64,000 nt of DNA. Origin: CAZYFH01 sp965249175. Its GTDB lineage: Bacteria > Acidobacteriota > Vicinamibacteria > Vicinamibacterales > UBA8438. Of the stretch, positions 53,619 to 63,661 are shown piece after piece. Position 1 is the stretch's first letter. Each line of letters opens with the position of its first letter. The notes below the pieces were generated by a model. That model was not told where the DNA came from. It was given only the letters and a program-made list of their open reading frames with translations, and did no database searches. The translations under genes were made by a program, and so were the position numbers. Location: positions 4,898,001 to 4,962,000 of the forward strand of contig OZ252227.1 in NCBI GenBank assembly GCA_965249175.1. Direction: 5' to 3'.

Positions 53619-53987
53619 TCACAACACCTCGGGGGCCAGGGAGATAATCTTCATGAACTTGCGTTCCCGGAGCTCCCGTGCGACCGGCCCGAAGACGCGC
53701 GTGCCAATGGGTTCGTTCTGATCATTGACGAGCACCGCCGCATTGCGATCGAATCGGATATAGCTGCCATCGCGGCGACGGTGTTCCTTCCGGGTGCGCA
53801 CGATGACCGCCTTCACGACCTGGCCCTTCTTCACCGTCGCGTCCGGCGTCGCCTCCTTGACGGATGCCGTCACCACATCGCCCAAACGTGCATACCGACC
53901 GGTCGCCCCGCCAAGCGGGTTGATGACCGCGATCTTGCGCGCCCCGGAGTTGTCGGCCACGTCCAGGACCGACTGCATCTGAATCAT
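53619..53987 (-). CDS. rplN: 50S ribosomal protein L14
   Basis: Contacts 16S rRNA at an intersubunit bridge. It is 122 aa, exactly the family length: MIQMQSVLDVADNSGARKIAVINPLGG, IVRTRKEHRRRDGSYIRFDRNAAVLVND, VFGPVARELRERKFMKIISLAPEVL. Confidence 0.98.
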   Translation of the reverse strand: MIQMQSVLDVADNSGARKIAVINPLGGATGRYARLGDVVTASVKEATPDATVKKGQVVKAVIVRTRKEHRRRDGSYIRFDRNAAVLVNDQNEPIGTRVFGPVARELRERKFMKIISLAPEVL

Positions 53988-54002
53988 GAGGCTCGCCTCA
54001 CG

Positions 54003-54257
54003 TTAGACACTCTCAGCCCGCGTGATGACACGTCTGACCACATAGCGTTTTCGACGACTCAACGGGCGCGATTCGACCATCGCGATCCGATCGCCCACCT
54101 TGGCGCTGTTCTCGGCGTCGTGCGCCATGAACGTCGATGTGCGACGTTGCGTTTTCCCATAAAGGCCATGCCGCACCCGGCGCTCCACGGCCACGATCAC
54201 ACCCTGATCCAGCTTGTCGCGCACGACGACACCCACGACCTCTCGCTGATTACCCAT
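54003..54257 (-). CDS. rpsQ: 30S ribosomal protein S17
   Basis: An early-binding OB-fold protein of the 30S body, 84 aa: REVVGVVVRDKLDQGVIVAVERRVRHGLYGKTQRRTSTFMAHDAENSAKVGDRIAMVESRPLSRRKRYVVRRVI. It overlaps the rpmC end by 8 nt. Confidence 0.97.
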   Translation of the reverse strand: MGNQREVVGVVVRDKLDQGVIVAVERRVRHGLYGKTQRRTSTFMAHDAENSAKVGDRIAMVESRPLSRRKRYVVRRVITRAESV

Positions 54258-54468
54258 TGCCCTCCCCCGAGGCCGCCAGCTCCCGCTCGCGGAGCAGGGT
54301 CTTGGCCCGGGCCCGGTCCTTGCGCAACGCGCTCATCTTGTGCGGCGCGTCCGTCTTTCCCATCGACTGCTGCAGTCGCAGCCGGAACACCTCGTCGTCG
54401 AGCTCGCGGACACGCTGGACGAGATCGTCGCTCCCCAGCTCCCGCAAATCGTCAATCTTCGCCATCAC
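54250..54468 (-). CDS. rpmC: 50S ribosomal protein L29
   Basis: A small helical protein at the tunnel exit that helps form the SRP/trigger-factor docking site. It is 72 aa: AKIDDLRELGSDDLVQRVRELDDEVFRLRLQQSMGKTDAPHKMSALRKDRARAKTLLRERELA. It overlaps rplP by 4 nt and rpsQ by 8 nt. Confidence 0.96.
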   Translation of the reverse strand: MMAKIDDLRELGSDDLVQRVRELDDEVFRLRLQQSMGKTDAPHKMSALRKDRARAKTLLRERELAASGEGNG

Positions 54469-54887
54469 ACCCGCGCCTCGCCGAACCGTGTGGCGAACTT
54501 CGTGTGAATCGGCAGCTTCGCTGCTGCAAGGCGCATCGCCTTTTCAGCGTCCGCCGCGCTGACCCCCTCCATCTCGAAGAGGATCCGGCCAGGGCGCACA
54601 ACGGCCACCCACTGCTCGGGCGCGCCCTTCCCTTTACCCATCCGGGTCTCCTGCGGCTTCTTTGTGATCGGCTTGTCGGGAAACACGCGCACCCAGATTT
54701 TCCCGCCGCGCTTGATGAATCGTGTCATCGCCACACGGGCGGCCTCGATCTGCCGATCGGTAATCCAGCAGGGCTCCATCGCCTTCAGGCCATAGTCGCC
54801 GAACGACACCGTCGAGCCGCGCCAGGCCTTGCCCGTCATGCGCCCGCGGTGCTGCTTCCGATACTTGACCTTCTTTGGCATCAACAT
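54465..54887 (-). CDS. rplP: 50S ribosomal protein L16
   Basis: Positions A- and P-site tRNAs near the peptidyl transferase centre. It is 140 aa: MPKKVKYRKQHRGRMTGKAWRGSTVSFGDYGLKAMEPCWITDRQIEAARVAMTRFIKRGGKIWVRVFPDKPITKKP. The family start is probably the second methionine (MPKKVKY). Confidence 0.97.
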   Translation of the reverse strand: MLMPKKVKYRKQHRGRMTGKAWRGSTVSFGDYGLKAMEPCWITDRQIEAARVAMTRFIKRGGKIWVRVFPDKPITKKPQETRMGKGKGAPEQWVAVVRPGRILFEMEGVSAADAEKAMRLAAAKLPIHTKFATRFGEARV

Positions 54888-54917
54888 GATGCGTCCCCTG
54901 GGCCTCTTGGTCGCGGA

Positions 54918-55598
54918 CTACACGCGAGCGCCACGCCGCGGGGCTCGATACTCTTCCTCGCGACCCACCTGCGGCTCCAGGCGCTCACCCTTGTAGAGCC
55001 ATACCTTGACGCCAACGACGCCGTAGGTCGTCTTCGCCTGTCCGAACCCGTAGTCGATATCCGCCCGCAGCGTCTGCAGCGGCAACTGGCCATTCAGATA
55101 CCACTCGGACCGCGCGATCTCTGCACCGTTGAGTCGGCCGCCCACACGCACCTTGATACCACGGGCGCCGAACCGCAGCGCCGACTCGACCGCTTTTCGC
55201 ATGGCGCGTCTGAACGCGACGCGCTTCTCGAGCTGCAGTGCGACCGATTCGCTGATCAGCTGGGCATCCAGCTCCGGCTTCTGAATCTCCTGGATATTGA
55301 TGAACACCTGGCGGTCGGTCCGCTTCTGAATCTCCGTCTTCAGCTTGTCGACCTCGGTGCCCTTCCGTCCGATGATGATGCCCGGCCGCGACGTGTAGAT
55401 ATCCAACTTCAGCATGTTGGCCGCGCGCTCGATTTCGATCTTCGAGACCCCGGCATGCGCGAAGCGTTTCTTCAGGTCACGTTTGAGGGCGAGGTCCTCG
55501 TGCAGCAGCTTGGCGTAATCGCGGTCGGCGTACCATCGCGATCGCCAGGTCTTGTTGAACCCCAGGCGGAATCCGATTGGATGAACCTTCTGTCCCAT
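54918..55598 (-). CDS. rpsC: 30S ribosomal protein S3
   Basis: Forms the mRNA entry channel with S4 and S5. It is 226 aa from ATG 55598 (MGQKVHPIGFRLGFNKTWRSRWYADRDYAKLL). The KH domain contains RPGIIIGRKGTEVDKLK, and the C-terminal domain ends YRAPRRGARV. A much longer frame (to 56300) covers rplV out of frame and is rejected. Confidence 0.97.
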   Translation of the reverse strand: MGQKVHPIGFRLGFNKTWRSRWYADRDYAKLLHEDLALKRDLKKRFAHAGVSKIEIERAANMLKLDIYTSRPGIIIGRKGTEVDKLKTEIQKRTDRQVFINIQEIQKPELDAQLISESVALQLEKRVAFRRAMRKAVESALRFGARGIKVRVGGRLNGAEIARSEWYLNGQLPLQTLRADIDYGFGQAKTTYGVVGVKVWLYKGERLEPQVGREEEYRAPRRGARV

Positions 55599-55621
55599 AA
55601 GCGTTGTGGCCTCGTGTCCGG

Positions 55622-56212
55622 CTAGTCCGCCGTCGGCGCCTTCCTTGTCTTCTTGTCGGCAGCGCGAGCCTTCGTCGCCGCGCGCGCTGCACCCGTCGTG
55701 GCGCCGCTCGCGCTCTTGGCCCCACTCGGCTTTCGGCGCGCGGTCTTCCGCGACCGTTTGTGCTTCACCCGCTTGGTGGCGCGCCTGGCACCAGACCCTC
55801 CTTTGCGCCGCTCGGTTGTTCCGCCTTCGCCACCCGCCGGCTCGCCGACGGTCACCACGGTCGTGGACTCGGGGCGCTCTCGCACGACGACCGTCAGATG
55901 CGCCGACCGCTTCACGATGCGGAACGCACGGCCCATCGGCGCCGCGCGGATGCGCTTCAATGACGGGCCCTGGTCCGCGTAGCACGCCCCGACATACAGA
56001 CGATCGACATCGCCGCTCCCACCCTCCCGCTGACTGGCGTTCGCGACCGCTGACCGCAACGCCTTCTCGATGTCCTTGGCCACGCCTTTGCGCGCGAATC
56101 GGAGCGTGGCCAGCGCCGTGTCGACGTCCCGTCCACGAATCAGATCGAGCACGAGCCCAGCCTTCTGGGCTGACGTCCGTACATAGCGCGACGTCGCCCG
56201 CCCCTCGATCAT
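55622..56212 (-). CDS. rplV: 50S ribosomal protein L22 with long basic tail
   Basis: Lines the exit tunnel. It is 196 aa from ATG 56212 (MIEGRATSRYVRTSAQKAGLVLDLIRGRDVDTALATLRFARKGVAKDIEKALRSAVANAS). The core ends around residue 112; the remaining 85 residues are Lys/Arg/Ala/Gly-rich (KHKRSRKTARRKPSGAKSA). Typical L22 is 110-120 aa. The ATG overlaps the rpsS stop (ATGA). Confidence 0.96.
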   Translation of the reverse strand: MIEGRATSRYVRTSAQKAGLVLDLIRGRDVDTALATLRFARKGVAKDIEKALRSAVANASQREGGSGDVDRLYVGACYADQGPSLKRIRAAPMGRAFRIVKRSAHLTVVVRERPESTTVVTVGEPAGGEGGTTERRKGGSGARRATKRVKHKRSRKTARRKPSGAKSASGATTGAARAATKARAADKKTRKAPTAD

Positions 56213-56511
56213 CGAGGACCTCCGGTCCTGGCGACCGACGCGGCTTTCTCGCTCTTCGTCGTATGTCCGCGAAATAGCCGTGTCGGCGCGAACTCGCCAA
56301 ACTTGTGGCCCACCATGTTCTCGGTGACGTAGACGGGGATGAACCGCTTTCCGTTGTGAACAGCGACGGTGTGTCCCACCATCTCTGGCACCACGGTCGA
56401 CCGGCGCGACCACGTCTTGATCACTTTCTTGTCGCCGCTCCGATTCATGATCTCGATCTTCTCGAGGAGCGGTACATCGACGAACGGTCCCTTCTTCAAC
56501 GAGCGGCTCAT
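56209..56511 (-). CDS. rpsS: 30S ribosomal protein S19
   Basis: Forms a complex with S13 in the 30S head. It is 100 aa from ATG 56511 (MSRSLKKGPFVDVPLLEKIEIMNRSGDKKVIKTWSRRSTVVPEMVGHTVAVHNGKRFIPVYVTENMVGHKFGEFAPTR). It lies 11 bp after rplB and overlaps rplV. Confidence 0.97.
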   Translation of the reverse strand: MSRSLKKGPFVDVPLLEKIEIMNRSGDKKVIKTWSRRSTVVPEMVGHTVAVHNGKRFIPVYVTENMVGHKFGEFAPTRLFRGHTTKSEKAASVARTGGPR

Positions 56512-56522
56512 GATTCGCGTCC

Positions 56523-57356
56523 CTATCTCGACCGCTTCTTCTTCCGTGACACGATGAAACGATCCGACGGCTTCTTCTTTCGGGTCTTGTACCCCTTGGT
56601 CGGCATGCCCCACGGCGATACGGGATGCCGCCCGCCCGCCGCATGCCCCTCACCGCCGCCCAGTGGGTGGTCCACCGGGTTCATCGCGTTGCCGCACACG
56701 TGCGGTCGACGCCCGCGCCACCGTTGACGACCGGCCTTCCCGATTCGGACGTTCTCGTGGTCGACGTTGCCCACCTGACCGATCGTGGCGAGGCACCTCG
56801 GCATGATGAGTCGGGTCTCCCCGGACGGCAGACGCACGGTCACGTACTTGCCTTCCTTGGCCACGACCTGCACGGATGACCCGGCGCTGCGGGCGAGTTG
56901 GCCGCCCTTCCCGGGTCGCAATTCGACGTTGTGCACCTGAGTCCCGAGGGGGATGTTCGCAAGCGGAAGCGTGTTTCCAGGCAGTATGTCCACCTTGTCG
57001 CCCGAGATGACCGAGTCGCCGACCGTCACGCCGACCGGATGCAAGATGTATCGCTTCTCGCCGTCCGCATACGTCACGAGCGCGATTCGCGCCGAGCGGT
57101 TCGGATCGTATTCGACCGTCGTCACCGTGGCCGGAATGTCGCGCTTGCTTCGCTTGAAATCGATCACGCGATAGGCTCGCTTGTGGCCGCCGCCGCGCCA
57201 CCACATGGTCACCTCGCCGCGATTGTTTCGCCCGCCGGACTTCTTCAACGGACGGACCAGGGGCCGGTGCGGCCTATCGGTCGTGATCTCGTCGAACGTC
57301 TGCACCGTCTGGAATCGGCGGCCTGCCGAGGTCGGTTTGTATTTGCGAATGGCCAT
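56523..57356 (-). CDS. rplB: 50S ribosomal protein L2
   Basis: Required for subunit association and peptidyl transferase structure. It is 277 aa: MAIRKYKPTSAGRRFQTVQTFDEITTDRPHRPLVRPLKKSGGRNNRGEVTMWWRGGGHKRAYRVIDFKR. The C-terminal catalytic-region motif GNAMNPVDHPLGGGEGHAAGGRHPVSPWG is intact. Confidence 0.98.
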   Translation of the reverse strand: MAIRKYKPTSAGRRFQTVQTFDEITTDRPHRPLVRPLKKSGGRNNRGEVTMWWRGGGHKRAYRVIDFKRSKRDIPATVTTVEYDPNRSARIALVTYADGEKRYILHPVGVTVGDSVISGDKVDILPGNTLPLANIPLGTQVHNVELRPGKGGQLARSAGSSVQVVAKEGKYVTVRLPSGETRLIMPRCLATIGQVGNVDHENVRIGKAGRQRWRGRRPHVCGNAMNPVDHPLGGGEGHAAGGRHPVSPWGMPTKGYKTRKKKPSDRFIVSRKKKRSR

Positions 57357-57377
57357 CGTGCAGCTCTGTGGATGCTC

Positions 57378-57668
57378 CTAGGCGCCTTCGAGGAAGTCCG
57401 GCACCTGTTCACCCGCCCGCAGGCGAATATACGCCTTCTTCCAATCCGGCCGCTGCCCGGCGAAGCGCCCCTGGCGCTTGACCTTGCCGTGCGCGATGCA
57501 CGTGCGCACCTCGGCGACCTTCGACCCCAACAGCTGCTCGACTGCCCGCCGAATCTCGATCTTCGTAGCGCGCAGCGCGACCTCGAACACGAGGATCTGG
57601 CCGCCTTCCCTCAACAGGGTCGACTTCTCCGTAACGATGGCGCGCCGAATGACCTCGGTCTGCTTCAT
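57378..57668 (-). CDS. rplW: 50S ribosomal protein L23
   Basis: Docking site for trigger factor and SRP at the tunnel exit. It is 96 aa: MKQTEVIRRAIVTEKSTLLREGGQILVFEVALRATKIEIRRAVEQLLGSKVAEVRT. The start overlaps the rplD stop by ATGA. Confidence 0.97.
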   Translation of the reverse strand: MKQTEVIRRAIVTEKSTLLREGGQILVFEVALRATKIEIRRAVEQLLGSKVAEVRTCIAHGKVKRQGRFAGQRPDWKKAYIRLRAGEQVPDFLEGA

Positions 57669-58294
57669 GACGCCAACACTCGGGCCAAATGATCGACCGC
57701 GGCTCGACTGACAATCAGCTGCCGGGCGGCGACCACATCCCTGGCGGTCAGCCGTTGCGACGCGACCACACGCACGCCGCGCAGATTACGTGTCGCGCGT
57801 TCGAGGTTGCCGTCCGGCCGGACGTCGACCAACACCGCCGTTCGCGTCACGCCGAGCCGTGCGAGGAGCGCGGCGGCCTGTCGCGTCTGGGGGCCGTCAG
57901 GGTCGATCGCAAAGGCGTCGAGCACGATGACGCTCCCCTCCGCCAACCGCTGCCGCAGTGCGGCGCCAAGGCCGGCCCGCGCCACTTTCTTTGGCAATCG
58001 GTACCCGTAGCTTCGCGGCTGTGGACCAAACACCACGCCGCCCGTCCGCCAGAGCGGATTGCGTGCTTCACCGACACGGGCGCGCCCGGTGCCCTTCTGG
58101 CGCCAGGGCTTCTTGCCCGTGCCGCTCACACGCCCCCGCGTCTTGGTGGCGTGCGTGCCGCGGCGTCGGACGGCCTGCTCGTGGACGACGGCCTCCCAAA
58201 CCAGTCCCGCGCGGACACGACCGCCGAACACCTCGTCGCTCATCTGGAGCGAGTCGACCTTCTCATTCTCGGCGTTGACCACGTCGATCGTCAT
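57665..58294 (-). CDS. rplD: 50S ribosomal protein L4
   Basis: A tunnel protein and the autogenous regulator of the S10 operon in enterics. It is 209 aa: the loop GTHATKTRGRVSGTGKKPWRQKGTGRARVGEARNPLWRTGGVVFGPQPRSYGY is conserved. ATGA overlaps occur with both rplC and rplW. Confidence 0.97.
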   Translation of the reverse strand: MTIDVVNAENEKVDSLQMSDEVFGGRVRAGLVWEAVVHEQAVRRRGTHATKTRGRVSGTGKKPWRQKGTGRARVGEARNPLWRTGGVVFGPQPRSYGYRLPKKVARAGLGAALRQRLAEGSVIVLDAFAIDPDGPQTRQAAALLARLGVTRTAVLVDVRPDGNLERATRNLRGVRVVASQRLTARDVVAARQLIVSRAAVDHLARVLAS

Positions 58295-58980
58295 CGGCCC
58301 TTCTTCTTCTTCTTCTTCGCATCGTCCGCTGGCGGGGCCGGCTCACGCCTCGGCGCGACCGCCTTACGGATGACGACGTATCCACCAGGCGCGCCCGGAA
58401 TAGCGCCCTTGACGACCATCCGATGGTTGTCGGCGTCGACTTCGATGACGCGAAGGTTGCGCACGGTGACGCGCACGCCGCCCATGCGGCCGGGCGCCCG
58501 CATTCCCTTGATGACCCGCGACGGATAGGACGACTGGCCGATCGAGCCGGGCGCGCGGTGGAACATCGAGCCGTGCGTCGCGCGGCCGCCACTGAAGCCG
58601 TGACGCTTCATGACACCCTGGAACCCTCGGCCACGACTCACACCGCAGACGTCGACCTGATCCCCGGCGGCAAACACGGACACGAGCACTTGCTCGCCCG
58701 CCTTCGGGGCCTCGCCTGCATCGTCGATCCTGATCTCCTGGCGCACGCGGGTGGGTGGCACCGCGGCTCGCGCGTAGGCACCGGCAATCGGCTTGGACAC
58801 GCGCGGGACCCGGTCCTCGACAAGGCCGAGCTGCACCGCCTCGTATCCATCGCGGTCCATCTGTTTCCGCTGCACCACCACGCAAGGACCGGCTGTGAGC
58901 ACAGTCGCCGGCTGCGACGCGCCGTCGGCGCGGAACACCTGCGTCATCCCGATTTTCCGTCCGATAATTCCGGTCACCAT
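58291..58980 (-). CDS. rplC: 50S ribosomal protein L3
   Basis: One of the first proteins in 50S assembly. It is 229 aa: MVTGIIGRKIGMTQVFRADGASQPATVLTAGPCVVVQRKQ, RGRGFQGVMKRHGFSGGRATHGSMFHRAPGSIGQSSYPSRVIKGMRAPGRMGGVRVTVRNLRV. A lysine-rich end (DDAKKKKKKGR) is encoded by a GAA/AAG-type repeat near 58300. Confidence 0.97.
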   Translation of the reverse strand: MVTGIIGRKIGMTQVFRADGASQPATVLTAGPCVVVQRKQMDRDGYEAVQLGLVEDRVPRVSKPIAGAYARAAVPPTRVRQEIRIDDAGEAPKAGEQVLVSVFAAGDQVDVCGVSRGRGFQGVMKRHGFSGGRATHGSMFHRAPGSIGQSSYPSRVIKGMRAPGRMGGVRVTVRNLRVIEVDADNHRMVVKGAIPGAPGGYVVIRKAVAPRREPAPPADDAKKKKKKGR

Positions 58981-59015
58981 CGCCGTCGTTCCCAGCCTCC
59001 GGGCCTCTGCGCCGA

Positions 59016-59348
59016 CTAGCTATGCTCTTTTCCGAACGCTTTGATCTCCACGTCGACGCCGGCCGGCAAGTCGAGCTTCATGAGTGCATCGACCGTCTGC
59101 GGCGTCGGCTCGAAAATGTCGATCAACCGTTTGTGCGTGCGGATCTCGAATTGCTCCCGCGATTTCTTGTCCACATGCGGCGAACGCAGCACGGTCCACT
59201 TGTTCTTCTCCGTGGGGAGTGGGATCGGTCCGGCGAGCCTCGCGCCGCTCCGGCGTGCGGTCTCGACGATCTCCGTGGTCGACTGGTCCAGCACACGATG
59301 GTCGTAGGCCTTCAAGCGGATCCGAATCTTGTCACTGAACGTTGCCAT
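59016..59348 (-). CDS. rpsJ: 30S ribosomal protein S10
   Basis: Located in the 30S head and also, as NusE, a transcription antitermination factor. It is 110 aa: DKIRIRLKAYDHRVLDQSTTEIVETARRSGARLAGPIPLPTEKNKWTVLRSPHVDKKSREQFEIRTHKRLIDIFEPTPQTVDALMKLDLPAGVDVEIK. Confidence 0.98.
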   Translation of the reverse strand: MATFSDKIRIRLKAYDHRVLDQSTTEIVETARRSGARLAGPIPLPTEKNKWTVLRSPHVDKKSREQFEIRTHKRLIDIFEPTPQTVDALMKLDLPAGVDVEIKAFGKEHS

Positions 59349-59384
59349 GTCGTCCCTAGCCGCTGACTTGTGAGAGGACGCGTG

Positions 59385-60572
<1,188 letters not shown>

Positions 60573-60583
60573 GACTCGATCCC

Positions 60584-62698
60584 CTATCTCCCAGTGATAC
60601 GCGCGATGATCTCGTCACTGACGTCTCCAGGCACTGGCTCATACCGATCGAAGTGCATGGAGAACGTCGCCCGTCCTTGCGTGCGGGACCGCAGGTCAGT
60701 GGCATACCCGAACATCGCCGCCAACGGAACACGCGAGTTGATGATCTGGGTGCCGCCACGCGCCTCCATCGATTTGACCTTGCCGCGCCGGCCGTTCAGG
60801 TCGCCGATGACGTCGCCCATGTACTCCTCGGGCACGACCACCTCGACGCGCATGACCGGCTCCAGCAGCACCGCGGCACCCCTGCGCGCAGCATCCCGAA
60901 ACGCCATGGAGCCAGCGACCTTGAACGCCGCCTCTGACGAGTCGACATCGTGATACGACCCGTCGTACAGCGACACACTCACATCCTCGATTGGATACCC
61001 GGCCAGCACTCCGGTCGTCATCGCGTCGCGGATCCCCTGCTCGACCGGCTTGATGTACTCGCGTGGAATCGCGCCGCGAACGATATCGTTCACGAACTCG
61101 AAGCCATGCCCAGGCGGACCCGGCACCACTCGAATCTTCACGTGACCGTACTGTCCGCGGCCGCCGGTCTGCTTGACATAGCGCCCCTCGGCGTTCGCTG
61201 GGCGGGTCAACGTCTCCTTGTACGCCACCTGCGGCCTGCCGACGCTAGCCACGACCCCGAACTCGCGCTGGAGGCGGTCGACGAGAATCTCAAGGTGCAA
61301 CTCGCCCATGCCGGAGATGACGACCTGCCCCGTTTCGTCGTCGGTGTGCACCTGAAACGTCGGGTCCTCGATGGTCAGCTTCGACAGTCCCTGCCCCAAC
61401 TTCTCCTGGTCGGCCTTCGTCCGCGGCTCGATCGCGAGGCTGATGACCGGGCTCGGGAAGTCCATCGATTCGAGCACGACGGGGTGCTGCGGATCGCAGA
61501 TCGTGTCACCCGTGCCAACGCTCTTCAGCCCGACGGCGGCGGCGATATCGCCCGCGTACACCTTCTTGATCTCTTCACGCTTGTTCGCGTGCATCTTGAG
61601 GAGACGCCCGATACGCTCGGTGCGACCCCGGCCTGACACCACGATCGACGAGCCCGTCTGCATGACACCGGAATAGACCCGAATAAAGGTCAATTGTCCG
61701 ACATACGGGTCGGTCATCACCTTGAAGGCCAGCGCCGCGAACGGCGCCGTATCGTCGGCCACACGTTCGACGAGGTAGTTCGGATCGTCCTCGGACGTGT
61801 CGGGCGTGATGCCGGTCATCGGCGGGATGTCCGGCGGCGACGGGAGATAGTTGATGACCGCATCGATCAACGGTTGCACACCCTTGTTCTTGAAGGCCGA
61901 CCCACACAAGACCGGGACGAACGGAGCTTCTTCGTTTCGCACCGACTCGATCGTGCGTCGGCGCAGCGCCGCGCGAATCCCCTCTTCGGGCAGCGCCTCG
62001 CCGTGGAGATACTTGTTCAGCAGGTCGTCATCGGTCTCGCTGACTTTCTCGACGAGCTGTTCCCTGAGGTGCATCGCCTGCTCGCGATACTCACTCGGGA
62101 TGTCTTCGGTGACGGACTCGGCGCCCAGGGTCTCGTCCTTGTACCGAATGGCCTTCATCGCGACCAGGTCGATGACCCCCACGAACCCGTCGTCCGACCC
62201 GATCGGCATCTGCACCGCGACGGGGTTGGCTTGAAGCTTGGCTCGGATCTGCTCCAGCGTGCCGTCGAAGTCGGCGCCGACCCGGTCCATCTTGTTGACG
62301 AAGCAAATCCGAGGGACCCGATACTTGTCGGCCTGTCGCCACACGGTCTCCGATTGCGGCTCGACGCCACCAACCGCGTCAAAGACCGCGACCGCGCCGT
62401 CCAGCACGCGCAACGACCGCTCCACCTCAGCAGTGAAATCGACGTGCCCGGGCGTGTCGATGATGTTGATCCGGTGCTCGCGCCAGAAGCAGGTGGTGGC
62501 CGCGGACGTGATCGTGATCCCTCGCTCCTGTTCCTGCGCCATCCAGTCCATCACGGCGGTGCCGTCATGAACCTCCCCGAGCTTGTACGTGATGCCGGTG
62601 TAATACAGGATGCGCTCGGTCGTCGTCGTCTTCCCGGCATCAATGTGGGCCATGATGCCGATGTTGCGAGTCCGTTCGAGCGGAACCTGCCTTGACAT
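60584..62698 (-). CDS. fusA: Elongation factor G
   Basis: Catalyses ribosomal translocation. From ATG 62698 (MSRQVPLERTRNIGIMAHIDAGKTTTTERILYYTG) it is 704 aa, the family length; G1 AHIDAGKTT, G3 DTPGHVDF, G4 NKMD are canonical. An upstream ATG at 62779 in frame would add 27 residues and overlaps the rpsG stop (ATGGTGA). That would give translational coupling, so the longer form cannot be excluded. Compare the aberrant paralogue at 37057-39156. Confidence 0.97.
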   Translation of the reverse strand: MSRQVPLERTRNIGIMAHIDAGKTTTTERILYYTGITYKLGEVHDGTAVMDWMAQEQERGITITSAATTCFWREHRINIIDTPGHVDFTAEVERSLRVLDGAVAVFDAVGGVEPQSETVWRQADKYRVPRICFVNKMDRVGADFDGTLEQIRAKLQANPVAVQMPIGSDDGFVGVIDLVAMKAIRYKDETLGAESVTEDIPSEYREQAMHLREQLVEKVSETDDDLLNKYLHGEALPEEGIRAALRRRTIESVRNEEAPFVPVLCGSAFKNKGVQPLIDAVINYLPSPPDIPPMTGITPDTSEDDPNYLVERVADDTAPFAALAFKVMTDPYVGQLTFIRVYSGVMQTGSSIVVSGRGRTERIGRLLKMHANKREEIKKVYAGDIAAAVGLKSVGTGDTICDPQHPVVLESMDFPSPVISLAIEPRTKADQEKLGQGLSKLTIEDPTFQVHTDDETGQVVISGMGELHLEILVDRLQREFGVVASVGRPQVAYKETLTRPANAEGRYVKQTGGRGQYGHVKIRVVPGPPGHGFEFVNDIVRGAIPREYIKPVEQGIRDAMTTGVLAGYPIEDVSVSLYDGSYHDVDSSEAAFKVAGSMAFRDAARRGAAVLLEPVMRVEVVVPEEYMGDVIGDLNGRRGKVKSMEARGGTQIINSRVPLAAMFGYATDLRSRTQGRATFSMHFDRYEPVPGDVSDEIIARITGR

Positions 62699-62772
62699 CT
62701 TTCCTGCCACACGCGTCCGGGACTTCGCGTCTCCCGCGCCCCTGGACGAATCGACCGTGATCTCGGCTGTGG

Positions 62773-63246
62773 TCACCATCGGTAATGCGCAAAGGCCTTA
62801 TTGGCTTCAGCCATCCGGTGCGTGTCTTCTCTCTTTTTCACGGAGCCGCCGCGCAGATTCGACGCGTCGATCAACTCATTCGCCAGCTTCTCCCGCATCG
62901 TCTTGCCGTCGCCGCGCGAGCGCGCATATGTGGTCAGCCATCGGATGCTAAGCGACATCCGGCGGTTCTGACTGACCTCGATGGGGACCTGATAGTTCGA
63001 GCCGCCGACGCGCCGCGATTTGACTTCGAGACTCGGCTTCGCGCTGTCCACCGCCTTCTTGAAAATCTTGAGCGGGTCATCCCCGGTCCGATCCTTGATG
63101 ATCTCAAGACTGCCGTAGACGATCCCCTCCGCGACGCTCCGCTTGCCGTTCTTCATGATCATCCGTACGAACTTGGTCACAAGCGTGCTCTTGTAGACGG
63201 GGTCCGCGGGGACCTCACGCTTTGGAACGTCGCGTCTCCGTGGCAT
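62773..63246 (-). CDS. rpsG: 30S ribosomal protein S7
   Basis: Nucleates assembly of the 30S head. It is 157 aa: MPRRRDVPKREVPADPVYKSTLVTKFVRMIMKNGKRSVAEGIVYGSLEII, SRRVGGSNYQVPIEVSQNRRMSLSIRWLTTYARSRGDGKTMREKLANELIDA, ending AHYRW. Second gene of the str operon, 34 bp after rpsL. Confidence 0.98.
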   Translation of the reverse strand: MPRRRDVPKREVPADPVYKSTLVTKFVRMIMKNGKRSVAEGIVYGSLEIIKDRTGDDPLKIFKKAVDSAKPSLEVKSRRVGGSNYQVPIEVSQNRRMSLSIRWLTTYARSRGDGKTMREKLANELIDASNLRGGSVKKREDTHRMAEANKAFAHYRW

Positions 63247-63280
63247 CCTCTTTCCCCTAGTCCCTACGCGCCAGTCTCAG

Positions 63281-63661
63281 CTAGACCTTTGGACGCTTCG
63301 CGCCGTACTTCGAACGCGACTGCTTGCGGCCCGAGACCCCCACGGTATCGAGCGTGCCCCGCACGACGTGATAGCGAACACCCGGCAAGTCCTTGACACG
63401 ACCGCCCCGAATGAGGACCAGCGAGTGCTCCTGCAGATTGTGCCCCTCGCCCGGGATATAGCTTGTGACCTCGATGCTGTTCGTCAAGCGAACTCTGGCG
63501 ACCTTCCGGAGCGCGGAGTTCGGCTTCTTGGGCGTTTGCGTGAACACGCGCACGCACACGCCGCGTTTCTGTGGGCACTGCTGCAACGCGGGGCTCTTCG
63601 TCTTGTTGACCACTCGCGCGCGGCCCTTGCGCACTAGTTGGCTGATTGTCGGCACGTGCAC
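63281..63661 (-). CDS. rpsL: 30S ribosomal protein S12
   Basis: Controls decoding accuracy at the A site. It is 126 aa: PTISQLVRKGRARVVNKTKSPALQQCPQKRGVCVRVFTQTPKKPNSALRKVARVRL and GRVKDLPGVRYHVVRG. The Lys in TPKKPNS and in GRVKDLPG that are mutated in streptomycin-resistant strains are wild type. Start is GTG 63661 or GTG 63655; the latter matches the usual MPTI start. First gene of the operon as seen here. Confidence 0.98.
   Translation of the reverse strand: MHVPTISQLVRKGRARVVNKTKSPALQQCPQKRGVCVRVFTQTPKKPNSALRKVARVRLTNSIEVTSYIPGEGHNLQEHSLVLIRGGRVKDLPGVRYHVVRGTLDTVGVSGRKQSRSKYGAKRPKV

Noticed and set aside
54918..56300. A 460-aa minus-strand ORF
   Set aside because: It joins an out-of-frame reading of rplV to rpsC; rpsC starts at 55598.
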